DNA from: Bacteroidales bacterium
GTDB taxonomy: Bacteria; Bacteroidota; Bacteroidia; Bacteroidales; P3
Assembly (NCBI GenBank): GCA_017509045.1
Contig: JAFWQP010000043.1
Span: forward strand, 1 to 52,390
DNA: 52,390 bases
Direction: 5' to 3'
Shown: positions 41,101 to 51,600 of the stretch, one piece after another
Layout: every line of letters begins with the position of its first letter
Numbering within the stretch: the stretch's first letter is position 1
The notes under the pieces: model-generated
The model's database searches: none
What the model saw: only the letters and a program-made list of their open reading frames with translations
Told to the model about the DNA's origin: nothing
Made by a program: the position numbers and the translations under genes

Positions 41101-41527
41101 TGTTCGCATACGCGTGCATACGGTATTCAAACCTGTGGCTCGACTTATTATAACGCCATACGTTGGCTCCTTCGCCGTAAAAGAGGATGTAGTCCCCGTT
41201 CTCGAACACCCCGTTCTGGTTCACGTCCACCACCTCGATGGCGGTAGGCACCATGTCGTCGGTATATAGCATGGTGTTGTTCGACGAGAGCATTCCGCCG
41301 GCATCTCCAAACATGGCTATGTCGGAGCAAGCAACGCCTTGTAGCGCAGCAATCTCGTTGGTGCTAATCTTATATACACCTGCATCAGCAACGGGTATCT
41401 TATACCATACTCCGGCGGACAATAACGAGTGGTCGGCATACTGCTGCTGGGCGAAGGTGCTAGGTGTCGTGTTCTGCCACGCCAAAAGTGCCATAAGCCC
41501 GATAAGAGGAAATGTTTTTTCACGCAT
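38138..41527 (-). CDS. porU: Type IX secretion C-terminal signal peptidase PorU
   Basis: 1129 residues with a signal peptide (PLIGLMALLAWQNTTPSTFA). PorU is the surface-exposed cysteine protease of family C25 (gingipain-like) that removes T9SS sorting domains and links cargo to A-LPS. The catalytic His is H651 in LLNYIGHGSSNYIG and the Cys is C685 in VTSTCSFGRYD, in line with positions known for Porphyromonas PorU. N-terminal region VWYKIPVADAGVYKISTNEI and the central VIVTHANYLSQANNLADLHR are typical. The protein itself ends in a T9SS-type domain (PNPAHDRTTIRIEHNLP, GIYIARCILTT). First gene of porU-porV-ispF-clpS. Confidence 0.95.
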   Translation of the reverse strand: MREKTFPLIGLMALLAWQNTTPSTFAQQQYADHSLLSAGVWYKIPVADAGVYKISTNEIAALQGVACSDIAMFGDAGGMLSSNNTMLYTDDMVPTAIEVVDVNQNGVFENGDYILFYGEGANVWRYNKSSHRFEYRMHAYANNNYYYLTTTSTTNTSLRIAQQDGIEQPPFVYEINSHTGVALIHEDKINVFSGGRTWVDNKLSNSYNQRTCNFTFPTTDREVLARYGLANVSSSSATFSVSANNSGATQTHRLNSGEDYQTLYGSFSNPGENLTITFTYSPQEINAAGYFDYIELNGAQRLQYIGGQCYFRNQQLQLDGEVCPFYFSGNSSDLKIWDVTNPCQPDARSISDADDNRHYFTAATDHARTFIAFTDADALVPTGITNIDNQDIHGATAPDYVIVTHANYLSQANNLADLHRQHDGMKVLVVTQEQVFNEFSSGRPDPVAIRRMLRCLRHKSTDDTPLPRYLLLFGKGTYDNRDIMQAHQTTVVTYQTANSFDDESNVYPSDDIYGYLDDYAVGDFEGTMSVGIGRLPAKSAAEASHMVDKISRYINRNDLTNSSVRGDWRNYVALLADDADPSCPYDSVFTSDSEITARSIKSLYPHFNIDRIYADAFTQQSGADGSYYPDVNNALRQRINYGCLLLNYIGHGSSNYIGTERYMEFPDIEKYTNTDQLTFFVTSTCSFGRYDHLQDICGAEAFLLAEAAGIGIVSASRPIHHTQRFNTSLCLYALNPDNSIGDALCLAKNESSTSHSIALLGDPALHLSVPRNEVRVTHINQRPVNPMVTDSAKVLSRVTVEGDILAHDGSVLNDFNGTIYPIVFDREVKCRTLANDNDSTEVDFVQQKNILYKGRDNVINGHFSYSFIIPRDVAYSYDYAKLSHYATNNVDDATGQYGNIMFGGFNDDLVITEFHPTVQLFINDTNFRNGGLTNETPTLYARLSDSVGINAAGCGLGHDITAIIDGNPYSTVTLNDFFEPNINDSRQGEVRYTLGKLDEGMHTLTVKCWNIFNYSGSATISFHVSNDRTAQIGLFTSAPNPAHDRTTIRIEHNLPDQIASATLIIFDIRGRQLLHTNIIPSDGAYNLIYPWDFTTSDGTLLPKGIYIARCILTTTDGQTLSQNTKIVRN

Positions 41528-41569
41528 ATCCCCTATAACTCCCTTTTCCTTTTTTTATTGTTCTAGGCA

Positions 41570-41577
41570 CAAAAATA
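41570..41577 (-). promoter_or_regulatory. Promoter -7 box for porU
   Basis: On the minus strand TATTTTTG, matching TAnnTTTG, 42 bases before the porU start. This likely drives the whole porU-porV-ispF-clpS unit. Confidence 0.65.
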
Positions 41578-41763
41578 TGCTCCGAAAAACGCCAGTTTCG
41601 CATCAATAAAACGCTTAAAAAAAGGTCGAAATTTCAAAAAAATGGGTCTGAAAACATCAAAAAAAACACTCTTTTTTATTCGCTGTTGAAAAATAAATCG
41701 GTTGAAAATCATTGTGATATATTTTTTTTTTCAAAGAAAGATATTTATTTGACAAAAAAATCG

Positions 41764-41771
41764 TAATATTG
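41764..41771 (+). promoter_or_regulatory. Probable promoter -7 box for porP
   Basis: TAATATTG followed by C differs from TAnnTTTG at one base and lies 36 bases before the porP start. The region between the divergent porU and porP genes (41528-41807) is otherwise a homopolymer-rich AT stretch. Confidence 0.4.
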
Positions 41772-41807
41772 CCAATCAATTTTAGGCTTAATGTATACTA
41801 AAATAGT

Positions 41808-42815
41808 ATGATGAAAAAGTACAATAAACTTACGCTAATACTGCTGCTCCTCGTGTTGGGCATGCAGGGTGTCAAAGCACAAGATGTGGGATTTTCTCAG
41901 TTCTATGCCAATCCCATTTACCTTAATCCTGCGTTTGCCGGTTCTAAAGTGGCTCCACGCATTTCGCTCACCTACCGTTCTCAGTGGCCGGGTCTTGTAA
42001 GTGCCTTTACCACAGTTAGTGGCTCTTACGACCAATATATCCCTGGTCTCCACGGCGGTATTGGTGCCATCGTGATGACCGACCGTCAGGGTGACCACGG
42101 TACGTTGCAGGCCACATCCCTCGGTGCCGCCTATGCTTTCCGTTTCCGTATTTACGAGGATATCTTTATTAGTCTGGCACTTCAGGCTACAGTTGTAAAC
42201 AACAACCTCGATTGGGACCTCAACCATCTGCGTTTCCCCGACCAGATTGACCCCAACAATGGCTATGTCAACCAAACTTCTGCCACAGCTCCCGACCAAA
42301 CCAGCAAGTTCTTCCCAGACTTTGCCAGCGGCCTCTTGGTATATGGTCCTGCATGGTATGTGGGTTTTGCCGCCCACCATCTTAACCAGCCTAGCCAAGG
42401 CTTCTACAGCGAAGACCGCATCCCGATGAAGCTCACCGCCAACGCCGGTGGACTTATCAACCTCTCCGAGGAGCGTCGCCGCCAGTCCTCACTTGGTCTG
42501 GGTCAGCCCGTTGTGTCGCCTAACCTTATTTATCAATATCAAGGTGGTTTCCACTACTTCAACTACGGTCTCTACCTCGACTGGCGTCCCTTTATCGTTG
42601 GCACTTGGTTCCGCCAATGCCCCCAAAACTTCGATGCCTTTATCTTCATGGTCGGTGTGCAGCAAGACTACTTCAAGGTTGGCTACAGCTACGATGTCAC
42701 TCTCTCCCAGTTAGGCAACAGCACTGCTGGCTCGCACGAAATTACCATCGGCATCCTGCTCCCCGTTCCTGAGCAGAAACACAAGGTCAAGGCCATCCGC
42801 TGCCCGTCCTTCTAA
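41808..42815 (+). CDS. PorP/SprF-family type IX secretion membrane protein
   Basis: 335 residues. After the signal peptide (LTLILLLLVLGMQGVKAQ) comes DVGFSQFYANPIYLNPAFAG, the hallmark of the PorP/SprF family, then YRSQWPG, SYDQYIPGLHGGIGAIVMTD and GDHGTLQATSLGAAYAFRFR, as expected for an outer membrane beta-barrel. The end VGVQQDYFKVGYSYDVTLSQ and GSHEITIGILLP is conserved. Members work with gliding/T9SS proteins; some serve a single cargo. It lies next to a GldJ-like gene and back to back with porU. Several paralogues normally exist per genome, so I give no firm symbol. Confidence 0.92.
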   Translation: MMKKYNKLTLILLLLVLGMQGVKAQDVGFSQFYANPIYLNPAFAGSKVAPRISLTYRSQWPGLVSAFTTVSGSYDQYIPGLHGGIGAIVMTDRQGDHGTLQATSLGAAYAFRFRIYEDIFISLALQATVVNNNLDWDLNHLRFPDQIDPNNGYVNQTSATAPDQTSKFFPDFASGLLVYGPAWYVGFAAHHLNQPSQGFYSEDRIPMKLTANAGGLINLSEERRRQSSLGLGQPVVSPNLIYQYQGGFHYFNYGLYLDWRPFIVGTWFRQCPQNFDAFIFMVGVQQDYFKVGYSYDVTLSQLGNSTAGSHEITIGILLPVPEQKHKVKAIRCPSF

Positions 42816-42886
42816 TTTAAAAAATCTTAAAACAGAAACAATTTTTCGATAATAACGTATAAAGATAGATATAAAATTAATCTACT

Positions 42887-44446
42887 ATGAAGATCGTAAA
42901 AATCTCATTCCTTATGATTGCCTCCATGCTCATGCTTGTGGCATGTGGCGGCAAGGAGAAATCGGCTGTTACAGGTTGGAATCTGAATGATACAGAGTGG
43001 GGCGGCTTCGACCGTTCGTCCTATTCCGAGCAGATTACGGGTCCTGGCCTAGTGTTTATCGAAGGCGGCTCGTTCCAGATGGGCCGTGTGGCAGAGGAAA
43101 CCCGTTTCTCATGGAACAACCTGGTCCACACCGTCAGCGTCTCGTCGTTCTACATGGATGAGACCGAAGTTTCTAACTTCTCCTATCGCGAATTCGTCTA
43201 TTGGATGAACCGCGCCTACGGTGAGGAATATCCCGAACTTGTCAAGCAGATTTATCCCGACACCACCGTTTGGCGTTCGCGCCTCTCCTGGGTCGAGAAC
43301 TTTGTTGAGAACTACTTCCAGTGCGCTATGTTCAACGACTATCCCGTCGTAGGCGTCACTTGGGAGCAGGCCTCACAATTCTGCAAATGGCGTACCGACC
43401 GTGTCAATGAGAAAATCCTCGTTGATGCTGGCATCATCGAGCTTGCTCAGTCCGAGCTCACCGGCTCCGAAGCCTTCCAAACCGATGTCTATCTCGCCGG
43501 TCTCTACAAAGGTGAAGGACAGGGTGTGCCCAACCTCGACCCCGCCGCCGGTGGTGAGAACCGCAATGTGCGTCGTTCCGATGGTATCCTTCTGCCCAAC
43601 TACCGCCTCCCCACCGAGGCCGAGTGGGAGTTCGCAGCCCTTGGCATGATTGGCAACACCTACGACGAGCGTGTTGTCGAGCACAAGACCTATCCTTGGG
43701 CAGGCCAGAGCCTCCGTTCCGCTAACAAGAAGTATTATGGCCAGTTCCTTGCCAACTTCAAGCGTAGCCGTGGCGATGCCATGGGTGTGGCTGGCAACCT
43801 CAACGACGGTTGGGAATACACCGCCCCCGTCATGTGGTACTTCCCCAACGACTATGGTCTCTACCACATGGCTGGCAACGTGGCTGAGTGGTGCGGCGAT
43901 GTCTATCGTAAAGACCCCAACCCCATTGGAGCTGACGACCAGAACCCCTATCGTGGTAACGTCTATCAGTATGTTGCTATGAGCGAGGATGGCGAAGAAG
44001 CAGCTATCGACGAGGCCACCGGTAACCTTATCTATCAGAACGTCCCCGACGACATGAACCGTCGCAACTATCGTCAGGCCGATAATATCAACTACCTCGA
44101 TGGTGACTGGAACTCCAGCATCTATGACTTCGAGAGCAAAGAATCTACCTCCGCCTCTGGCTGGCTGAGAGAGGTTGACGAAGACGAAGACTATGCTGAG
44201 GAAGGTTACACCCGTAGCGACGAGGAGCAGACCAACCAGATGTACCACCGCAACGACAGCACCAGCAAGAACAACATCACTTCGATGATCAACAACCGTG
44301 TGCGCGTCGTCAAGGGTGGTTCTTGGAGAGATCGTGCCTACTGGATGCAGTGCGGTACTCGCCGCTACTACGATCAGGATCGTAGCACCTCTTGGATTGG
44401 TTTCCGTTGCGCAATGGACCGCATGGGTTCGCGTACCGCTAACTAG
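42887..44446 (+). CDS. GldJ-like T9SS/gliding lipoprotein (SUMF1 fold)
   Basis: 519 residues. The SPII signal MLMLVAC ends at Cys20. TGWNLNDTEWGGF and GPGLVFIEGGSFQMGRVAEE open a formylglycine-generating-enzyme (SUMF1) fold, with SFYMDETEVSNFSYREF, VVGVTWEQASQFCKWRTDRV, YRLPTEAEWEFAALG, HMAGNVAEWCGDVY and VVKGGSWRD through the domain. The pattern matches GldJ best; GldK/PorK is a related alternative. Such lipoproteins form the periplasmic ring of T9SS and stabilise GldK/PorK. An acidic insert (VDEDEDYAEEGYTRSDEEQ) lies near 420-445. No gldL, gldM or gldN follows, in agreement with GldJ. It lies 71 bases after porP, probably co-transcribed. Confidence 0.85.
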   Translation: MKIVKISFLMIASMLMLVACGGKEKSAVTGWNLNDTEWGGFDRSSYSEQITGPGLVFIEGGSFQMGRVAEETRFSWNNLVHTVSVSSFYMDETEVSNFSYREFVYWMNRAYGEEYPELVKQIYPDTTVWRSRLSWVENFVENYFQCAMFNDYPVVGVTWEQASQFCKWRTDRVNEKILVDAGIIELAQSELTGSEAFQTDVYLAGLYKGEGQGVPNLDPAAGGENRNVRRSDGILLPNYRLPTEAEWEFAALGMIGNTYDERVVEHKTYPWAGQSLRSANKKYYGQFLANFKRSRGDAMGVAGNLNDGWEYTAPVMWYFPNDYGLYHMAGNVAEWCGDVYRKDPNPIGADDQNPYRGNVYQYVAMSEDGEEAAIDEATGNLIYQNVPDDMNRRNYRQADNINYLDGDWNSSIYDFESKESTSASGWLREVDEDEDYAEEGYTRSDEEQTNQMYHRNDSTSKNNITSMINNRVRVVKGGSWRDRAYWMQCGTRRYYDQDRSTSWIGFRCAMDRMGSRTAN

Positions 44447-44480
44447 TATATTATTTGTTTTTCATAATTGTTTTTCATGG

Positions 44481-44511
44481 TGGCTCGATTTCTATCGAGC
44501 CATTTTTTTTT
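44481..44511 (+). terminator. Rho-independent terminator after the GldJ-like gene
   Basis: TGGCTCGAT, TTCT loop, ATCGAGCCA, then nine T. Perfect 9-bp stem, 34 bases after the stop. Confidence 0.92.
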
Positions 44512-45046
44512 GCCCAATCAGTCCTGCTGCCCATGCCCTGTAGGGGCAAATCTGAAAACGGGACACCTTCTATCACCAATTCAATGCGAATCGTTTCCAA
44601 GATAATTCGTGTCCAATTCGTGATAATTCATGTTCCTATCTCCCGTGGGGTTCAGGATGCCCCCCGTGCTCTCCTCTGTTTTACTCCATCCATACCAGAC
44701 ACTACCCCGCCACACCCCACCAAAAGCCTCTAAAACGTAACCCGCCGCTGGTCGTTCATCCCTTAATAAATACCGCACTAACACCCCTTCAACCAACAAT
44801 CAAGCCCCCATGCGCCACCCATGCCTCTCGCCGTATTCCGATGCGAAACTGATGCCTCTCCCATACCTTTTCCGCTTCCCGAGCGGATATCGAGCGGAAA
44901 ACGGCAAAGGGCGCTGGGGGGTGATTCGCGTTTGAAATAGACTTAAAAAAGGAGTTATTAGCGTTAAAAAATCATAAATGTGAGTCGCAAGTGATAGTTT
45001 TTCGTTTTTCGCGGGTTTATATATAAAAAAGGGTGTTCGATTTGAA
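44512..45046. other. Spacer with no supported gene
   Basis: About 530 bases. The short frames are not supported by start context or composition. AATTCGTG and AATTCATG repeats occur near 44608-44632 and a GAGCGGATATCGAGCGGAAA stretch near 44880. I see no promoter or RNA. Confidence 0.55.
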
Positions 45047-45600
45047 AAGTTGGTAATTGAAAGTTGAAGGTTGAAGATTGGCTGGCGCACCAGATGGTTT
45101 TCAGTTCTCAGCTTTCAACTGTCGGGTGACAAGGCATGATATCAGAATAAGGTGGGTTATGAGGTTGGATTTTGGGTGTGGGGGTGCAGAAATATGAAAA
45201 AAAATGCAATTGTAAGCATTTGATTGCAAGGGCGGAACGAAAATGTTGAAAAAAAAATTGTGTTGAGTGGCAGTTTTTTGATATTTTTGCATCTAATATA
45301 GGTAGAGATGTGAGTGTGAAAAATTGAAAATTGAAAGTTGAAAATTAATCGACGCTGCAAAGGGTCTTTAGTTCTTAACGTTCATCTTTTGGGTGACAAG
45401 GTGCGGCATCATTTTTAGGTTTAGGTGGGTTATGAGGTTGGATTTTGGGTGTGGGGGTGCAGAAATATAAAAAAAAGTGCAATTGCAAGTGGTTGATTAC
45501 AAGGATGGAATGAAAATTTTGAAAAAAAATTTGTGTAAAGTGGCGGTTTTTTCCTTTTTTTGCGTCTAATATATATAGGGAATGTGAAGATGTAAGGGAA
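45047..45600 (+). repeat. Tandem duplication of a heptad-plus-promoter segment
   Basis: Two copies of about 275 bases (roughly 45047-45322 and 45323-45600). Each has AATTGAA/AGTTGAA heptads, a GCTG core, GGGTGACAAGG, then GGTGGGTTATGAGGTTGGAT and TTTGGGTGTGGGGGTGCAGA, then an A-rich stretch and a promoter-like end. The copies have diverged in the parts between the conserved blocks. They stand upstream of the giant adhesin gene. Confidence 0.88.
45257..45289 (+). promoter_or_regulatory. Promoter in the first copy of the duplication
   Basis: ATTG (45257-45260), 21 bases, TATTTTTG (45282-45289). In the second copy the matching bases are TTTG (45530-45533) and TTTTTTTG (45555-45562), so the second -7 box has lost the A and is weaker. 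The leader to the adhesin ATG would be about 380 bases from the first copy and 105 from the second. Confidence 0.6.
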
Positions 45601-45673
45601 AAATTTAGAAGTTCGAAAAGCATTTCGTTAATAGATAAAAAACACTTTTTAGAATTTCAGAAAGGCATTAACC

Positions 45674-48600
45674 ATGAAAAAGCTGTTGTTTGTTGTTGTT
45701 TGTATGATGGCCGTGCCGCTGTCGTGGGCACAGGATACTGTATACGAGTGCGATTTCGACCAGCCGTGGGATACTGCGGGCTGGATGTTCGCTGGCGAGT
45801 ACCAGTCGCACTTTTGGGCAATAGGTACTCCAAGCAATATGAGCAGTGGGGGACTTTTTGTCACCTGCAACGGCACTGACAATACCTATTATTTATACGG
45901 AGGGCGGAGCGTGTCGTATGCCTATAGAAGGATTGTGCTGCCGAGGGGAGTATTCCGTTTTAGTTACGACTGGCGTTGCAACGGTTGGCGCAACGATTAT
46001 GGGGCATACGACTATATGCGTGTGTTGCTGGTGCGAGGCGCGGTGTCTCCGATAGAGGGCAGGGTGCCTACGGGTATGGGTACGGTGTCGAGCAACAATC
46101 TGCCGGAAGGTTATACAGCCTTGGATGGCAGTGTGCCTCTGTGCGGCTCGACCACATGGGTCAGCCACAGCAGCGACTGCTTTGTGGAGGACTCGGGGAT
46201 GTATACCTTGGTGTTTATGTGGTATAGCATAATGGTGCAGTACGACCCGCCCGCAGCGGTGGACAACTTGGTGGTGGCTCGCCCTCAGTGTCCGCAACCG
46301 GGGCTGCCGTATGTTTCTCCACTCACGTCTACCGCATTTACCGCTCGGTGGAGAGACTTCAGCGAGGGTAACACCGACAACTGGCAGGTGGAGCTGTGCA
46401 CTGCATCGCAGACCATCGGACAGGGTGTACGGCGGTTGGTGCAGGATACTTCGGCGGCATTTACTGGTCTGACACCTAATAGCGACTATATGGTGTATAT
46501 CAGTGCGCTGTGTGGCAGCGACACGACGGCCCCGGTGGGGCTGCATGTGCACACACCCTGTGCAGGGCTCGTGTCGCTGCCCGATACCCAGACTTTTGCC
46601 ACCACCAGCGTGGGCTCATTGCCATCGTGTTGGAGGATGTTGAAAACAGGTGGGAATGCAATGGCATACAGCTACGGCGACGGCCAGGTGCTACAGTGGC
46701 AAATGGCCCAGTCGGGCTACTGCTGTGTGGTGCTGCCCAATGTAGACGAGGATGCTACCCCTTCAGGCAATCTACAGGTGTCGTTCAGCGTGTGTCGCGA
46801 ACATAGCTTATTGCCTTATTCACATACGTTTGAAATAGGGTTGCTGCCCAGTCCGGGTTACATAGGAAGTTTCATTCCCATCAGCCAGGTGGTGGTGAAT
46901 TCCGACCAGTGGGAGCGGTGTGTGGTGGAGTTCGACGGCTACAGTGGGGGCAACATCGCCATACTGGACATGGGCAATCCATTTGTGATCGGCTACGCGC
47001 TGTTTGACGACTTTGTGATTAGTAGGGCAGTCGCCTGCCAGCCCGTAGACCATCTGACGGTGAGCCGCACCACGGCCACCGGCACTATGGTGGAGTGGGA
47101 GCCCTGCCGGGGAACGGTGCATCCGCCTATAGGCTATGAGGTGTGGCTGGAGCTGGCCGACCTGTCGGCAGAGATGCCATCGGAGCCCGACACGGCATGG
47201 CTGCAATACTACAGCACCGAGCCGCGCTGCACGGTGTCAGGGCTGCTGCCCGACACCACCTACAGGGCGTGGGTGCGCGCGCAGTGTGATGGCGGTGCCT
47301 ATAGCCAATGGGAGTGTGTTGCCTTTGCCACCATGCCACCGCCCTGTGCGGTGGGCGACACCGCCACAGCCGATACCGCATTGCTGGGCACTGGCACGTC
47401 CCATGTAACAGGTGTGCCGGTGTCGAATGTCTATGCCAATTCGTTCTGTCAGAGCATCTACACCGCTGAGGAGCTGCGTGACTCGACAGGCATGTCGTCG
47501 GGACTGATAACGGGCATAGACTACACTTTTACCAACAATCCCCGCGATATGATGGTCAGCATCTATCTGTCGACCACCACCGACAGCCTGTATGCCTCCA
47601 CGCACGACATGATACCTGTGCATGAGGGCAACATTGTCTACGGACCTGCCCTGCTTGCAGCCCATACCGACGGCACGGTACACTACCAGTTAGACCCGCC
47701 CTTCTCGTGGAACGGAGCGGACAATCTGGTGATAACCTCCATAATCAACAATGCGGCGGGAGCCATACAGTCCTCTTCCTTTCACGGCAACAGCACCCCC
47801 GCAGTAGGCAACAGAACTATCCACAGCTACCTGAACGACCAGCCCTTTACTCCTGCGGGTGCAGCCTTGGTTCCTGCCTCGCTAAGCAACTACCGTCCCT
47901 CGGTGGCGCTCCACATCATGGAATGTGCAGAGGCAGCCACCTGTGCGGCACCCGTTGTTGCGGTTAGAGATGTCGGGGAAGACAATGCCACGATAGAGTG
48001 GACGCCCGGTTATGGCGAGAGCGAATGGAGCCTGTATTACCGCAGATGGGGCGACAGCCTGTGGACGCTTGCCAGCAGCCGTCAGACCGCCACACACTGT
48101 CTGCTGCCCCTGCTCCAAGCCAGCACCAGCTATGAGGTGAGCGTAGTAGCCCACTGCCAGGACGACAGCCTATGCGGCTTTGCCGCCTTCACCACAACCT
48201 GTGCCAGCATCTACGACCTCCCATTCGTGGAGGATTTTGAAGATTTTAGGACTTCCCGGACAAACAATGAGGTATTCGAACCCTGTTGGTATCATGGCAT
48301 AAAGACTCCTAGCCATGTACAGGGCTGCAACCCGTTCGTCGTCACCAACAGTGCCTATAGTGGCACGCACTCGTTACGATTCTTCACCAGTGAAAATGGC
48401 TGGCCTGCCTACATTGCCACTCCCGCCATGGCGATGTCTGTGACCGATTTGCAAGTCAATTTCTATACCAACGGTCCAGTCTATTACCCATTGAAAGTAG
48501 GTGTGATGACCGACCCTACCGACTATTCCACTTTCGAGCTGGTGGAGCAGGTGACGCCCAACCAGACTGGCGTTTGGGAGGCACACGAGGTGTCGCTGGC

Positions 48601-51600
48601 GGGCTATCAAGGCGAGGGGCGGCATATCGCCCTGATGCTCTCAGAGAGCGTGGTGAACATCGACAGCTTTAGCGTCGACTACATACAACTGTGCCCGCGA
48701 CCCACCCACATCTCCTTCGGCATCATCACACGCACCACCGCCGAAGTGCAGTGGGACGGAGGTGAGGCCAGACACTATCAGTTGGAGTATGGCCCCACGG
48801 GCTTTGCCCTTGGCACCGGCATACGGCTGGCGTGCAACGCCGACACTGTGACGCTGCGGGGGCTCAACCATTCTACAGACTATGACATCTATGTGCGCGG
48901 TTTCTGTAGTGAGGACACCTCGCGGTGGTCGTTCGTGACTACATTCAGCACCCAATGTGGTGAGATAGAGTCGTTGCCCTATACCCAGAACTTCGAGAAT
49001 TTGGACGGATATCCCTATCCCAAGTGCTGGGTCTGCGGCAACGCCTCGGTGGTTAATTATTTGCCCATGGGTGGGCAGCAACAGGAGCGGGCTCTCTATC
49101 TGAGAGGTGCGTATGCCATACTGCCTGCGGTCGATTCGTCGCTGAGTGCCATCCAGCAGTTGCAGCTGGTGGTGAAGGCTTCGAGCGACACTAACTATGG
49201 AGAAGTATACTCGCACGACCTTATTGTGGGGGTCTGCTCGACGGAGGGTGACATCACCACCTTCAATCCGCTAGACACTATCACGCTTACGCCTGTATCG
49301 ACGGTCTACGAAGTGCCGCTGACGGCGGCGGCAGGCGTGGGCAGGTATCTCACCCTGATATCCACCCCCACGGGACGGGCTTTGAACAACCGCGTATACA
49401 TCGACAGTCTGATAATTGAAAGCATACCCACTTGTGTACGTCCCCGAAGGCTGACTGTGGCCAACCTTACCACCACATCGGCCACCATCACTTGGAGTGG
49501 CGGCACAGGGGCTACCACATGGCAGGTGGAATACATGCCCCATGGGGATGCCATAGGTACTGGCGTGAGCCAAACGGTAAGCACCAATTCGCTCGTCATC
49601 AACGGTCTCACCCCCGCCACCAGCTACGACTACTATGTACGCAGCATTTGCGGGGTGGGCGACACCTCGGAGTGGTGCTATACCCCCGGACTCATCGTCA
49701 CCCCGCAGATACCCGCATCGGTGCCATACGCCTTTGGGTTCGACACGGTGGCTGAGTGGAACAACTGGCAGACCCTTTCCAATTGTGCTGCCGCCTGGTG
49801 CAGGGGTATGGACGACGGGCAGCCAGCCCCCAGCATCTATCTGTCCATAGACAGTGGTGCCACACGTGGCATCCTTGCGAATACGGCGATAAACACCGCT
49901 GTGTATCGCGACTTCGACTTCGGCAACCGCGACACCAGCTATGTCATTTCCTTTGACGCCAGCTTGGAAGGGAGCGCCATGACCAGCCAAAATTACGATG
50001 GATTGGCCGTGTTTCTTGTCGAGCCGTCCACAGTTCCCAACATACCATCCAGCTATGCCAACGAGTCGCCATGGGGCAGTCTGAGCGACCTGACCCTATT
50101 GGCAAACATCCACAGACCCAGAGAATGGAGTGACTACCACATCACAATCGACAGCCTGAGCGGTGTGTGGCGACTGGTATTCTATTGGTATGGTCGGTCG
50201 GGCATTTACACGGCACCTGGCGCAATCGACAATGTCAGCATACAGTATGTGGACTGCCAGCACCCCTACAACGTGCACACTACCGGAGTGACAGCGGTGT
50301 CCGCCAACTTGGGGTGGCATGGCCCCGCAAACGCCGACTACCGAGTGTTGTTGTACAACTCCGACAGGACCCTGCTGGCTGTTGACACGGTGCACGGCAA
50401 CAGCATACATTACGAAGACCTAGTGCCGGGCACTATCTACAAGGTGCGCGTCGGTCGCCTTTGCGACGGCACGTTGGGGCTGCAAACGCCCCGCTATACC
50501 TTTGCCACCAATGCCTGTAGCGGAGGTACGAACGACACTATACTCAGCACCGCGACCACGGGCACCACCTACAGTCTGCCTGTGAACAATTGCTACCGCA
50601 ACTCCTATACGCAGCAGATAATCCTAGCCTCAGAGTTGGGCGGCGCGGGCGACATATCGAGCATCGGCTTCCTATACGAGTCGCCCTATCGCATGACTGC
50701 GAAGACCAACTGCACCATCTATCTGGGCCATACGACACGGGCTTATTTCGACCACTCCAACGACACAGTGCCGCGTACCGAGATGCAGGTGGTGTATATG
50801 GGCTCAATCAATTGTTCGCAAGGTTGGAACCGAATCATACTAGGCACCCCCTTTGCCTACGACGGCACAAGCAACCTAGTGCTGGCCATCGACGACAATA
50901 GCAACAACTATCATAACTATCACTATCAGTTTGCCACATCGCCCACCACCAACGCCATGTCGCTGGCTCATTACACATCCTACTCCGTCGATGCGACGAC
51001 CCGGCAACTGTACCATTACCGCAACCTTCTCACCATCGAGATGTGCCCTCCCAACGACTGCCCGCGGCCACGGCTTCGCACACCGCGTGTGAGGCCAAAC
51101 GATGTCACCATTCGTTGGAACAACACTAGCGACCGCTACCTGGTGGGCTACCGTCTCATGGGTAGCGACAGCTGGATTGTGGACAACCTGTTTACCACCG
51201 ACACCTTCTTCACCATCACCAGCTTCTATTTCGACAGTGACTATGTCTACCATGTGAGTCAGTATTGCGACAGCGGGGTGTCCAACTGGTCGATAGGCAC
51301 TTTCAACACCGCCGAGATTCCCTGCCTGCCGCCACTCAACCTGCGGGTAATCCAACAGACCAATAAGAAGGCTTGGTTTGCATGGACTCCCGAAGACAAC
51401 AATATCAGCTACCGTCTGCATGTGTGGGGAGGTGGGGGCTACGACACCATTGTGACCACATACCTTGCCAACGGCATGGTGGAAAATCTCAATCCCGCCA
51501 GCCGCTATTATGCGGCCGTGGAGGTTCGGTGCGAATATTCTGACCAGCCCAGTATCTGGAGTGATACCGTCTCGTTCACCACCGCGTCTTGTCCCGACGT

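Noticed and set aside
43373-44248. 291-residue minus-strand frame opposite the GldJ-like gene
   Set aside because: Antisense shadow of a well-supported gene.
42887-44446. Calling this gene gldK/porK
   Set aside because: The TGWNLNDTEWGGF and GPGLVFIEGG openings and absence of L-M-N downstream fit GldJ better, though GldK cannot be excluded by eye.
44581-44799. 72-residue minus-strand frame in the long spacer
   Set aside because: No promoter, no homologous look, and unusual composition.
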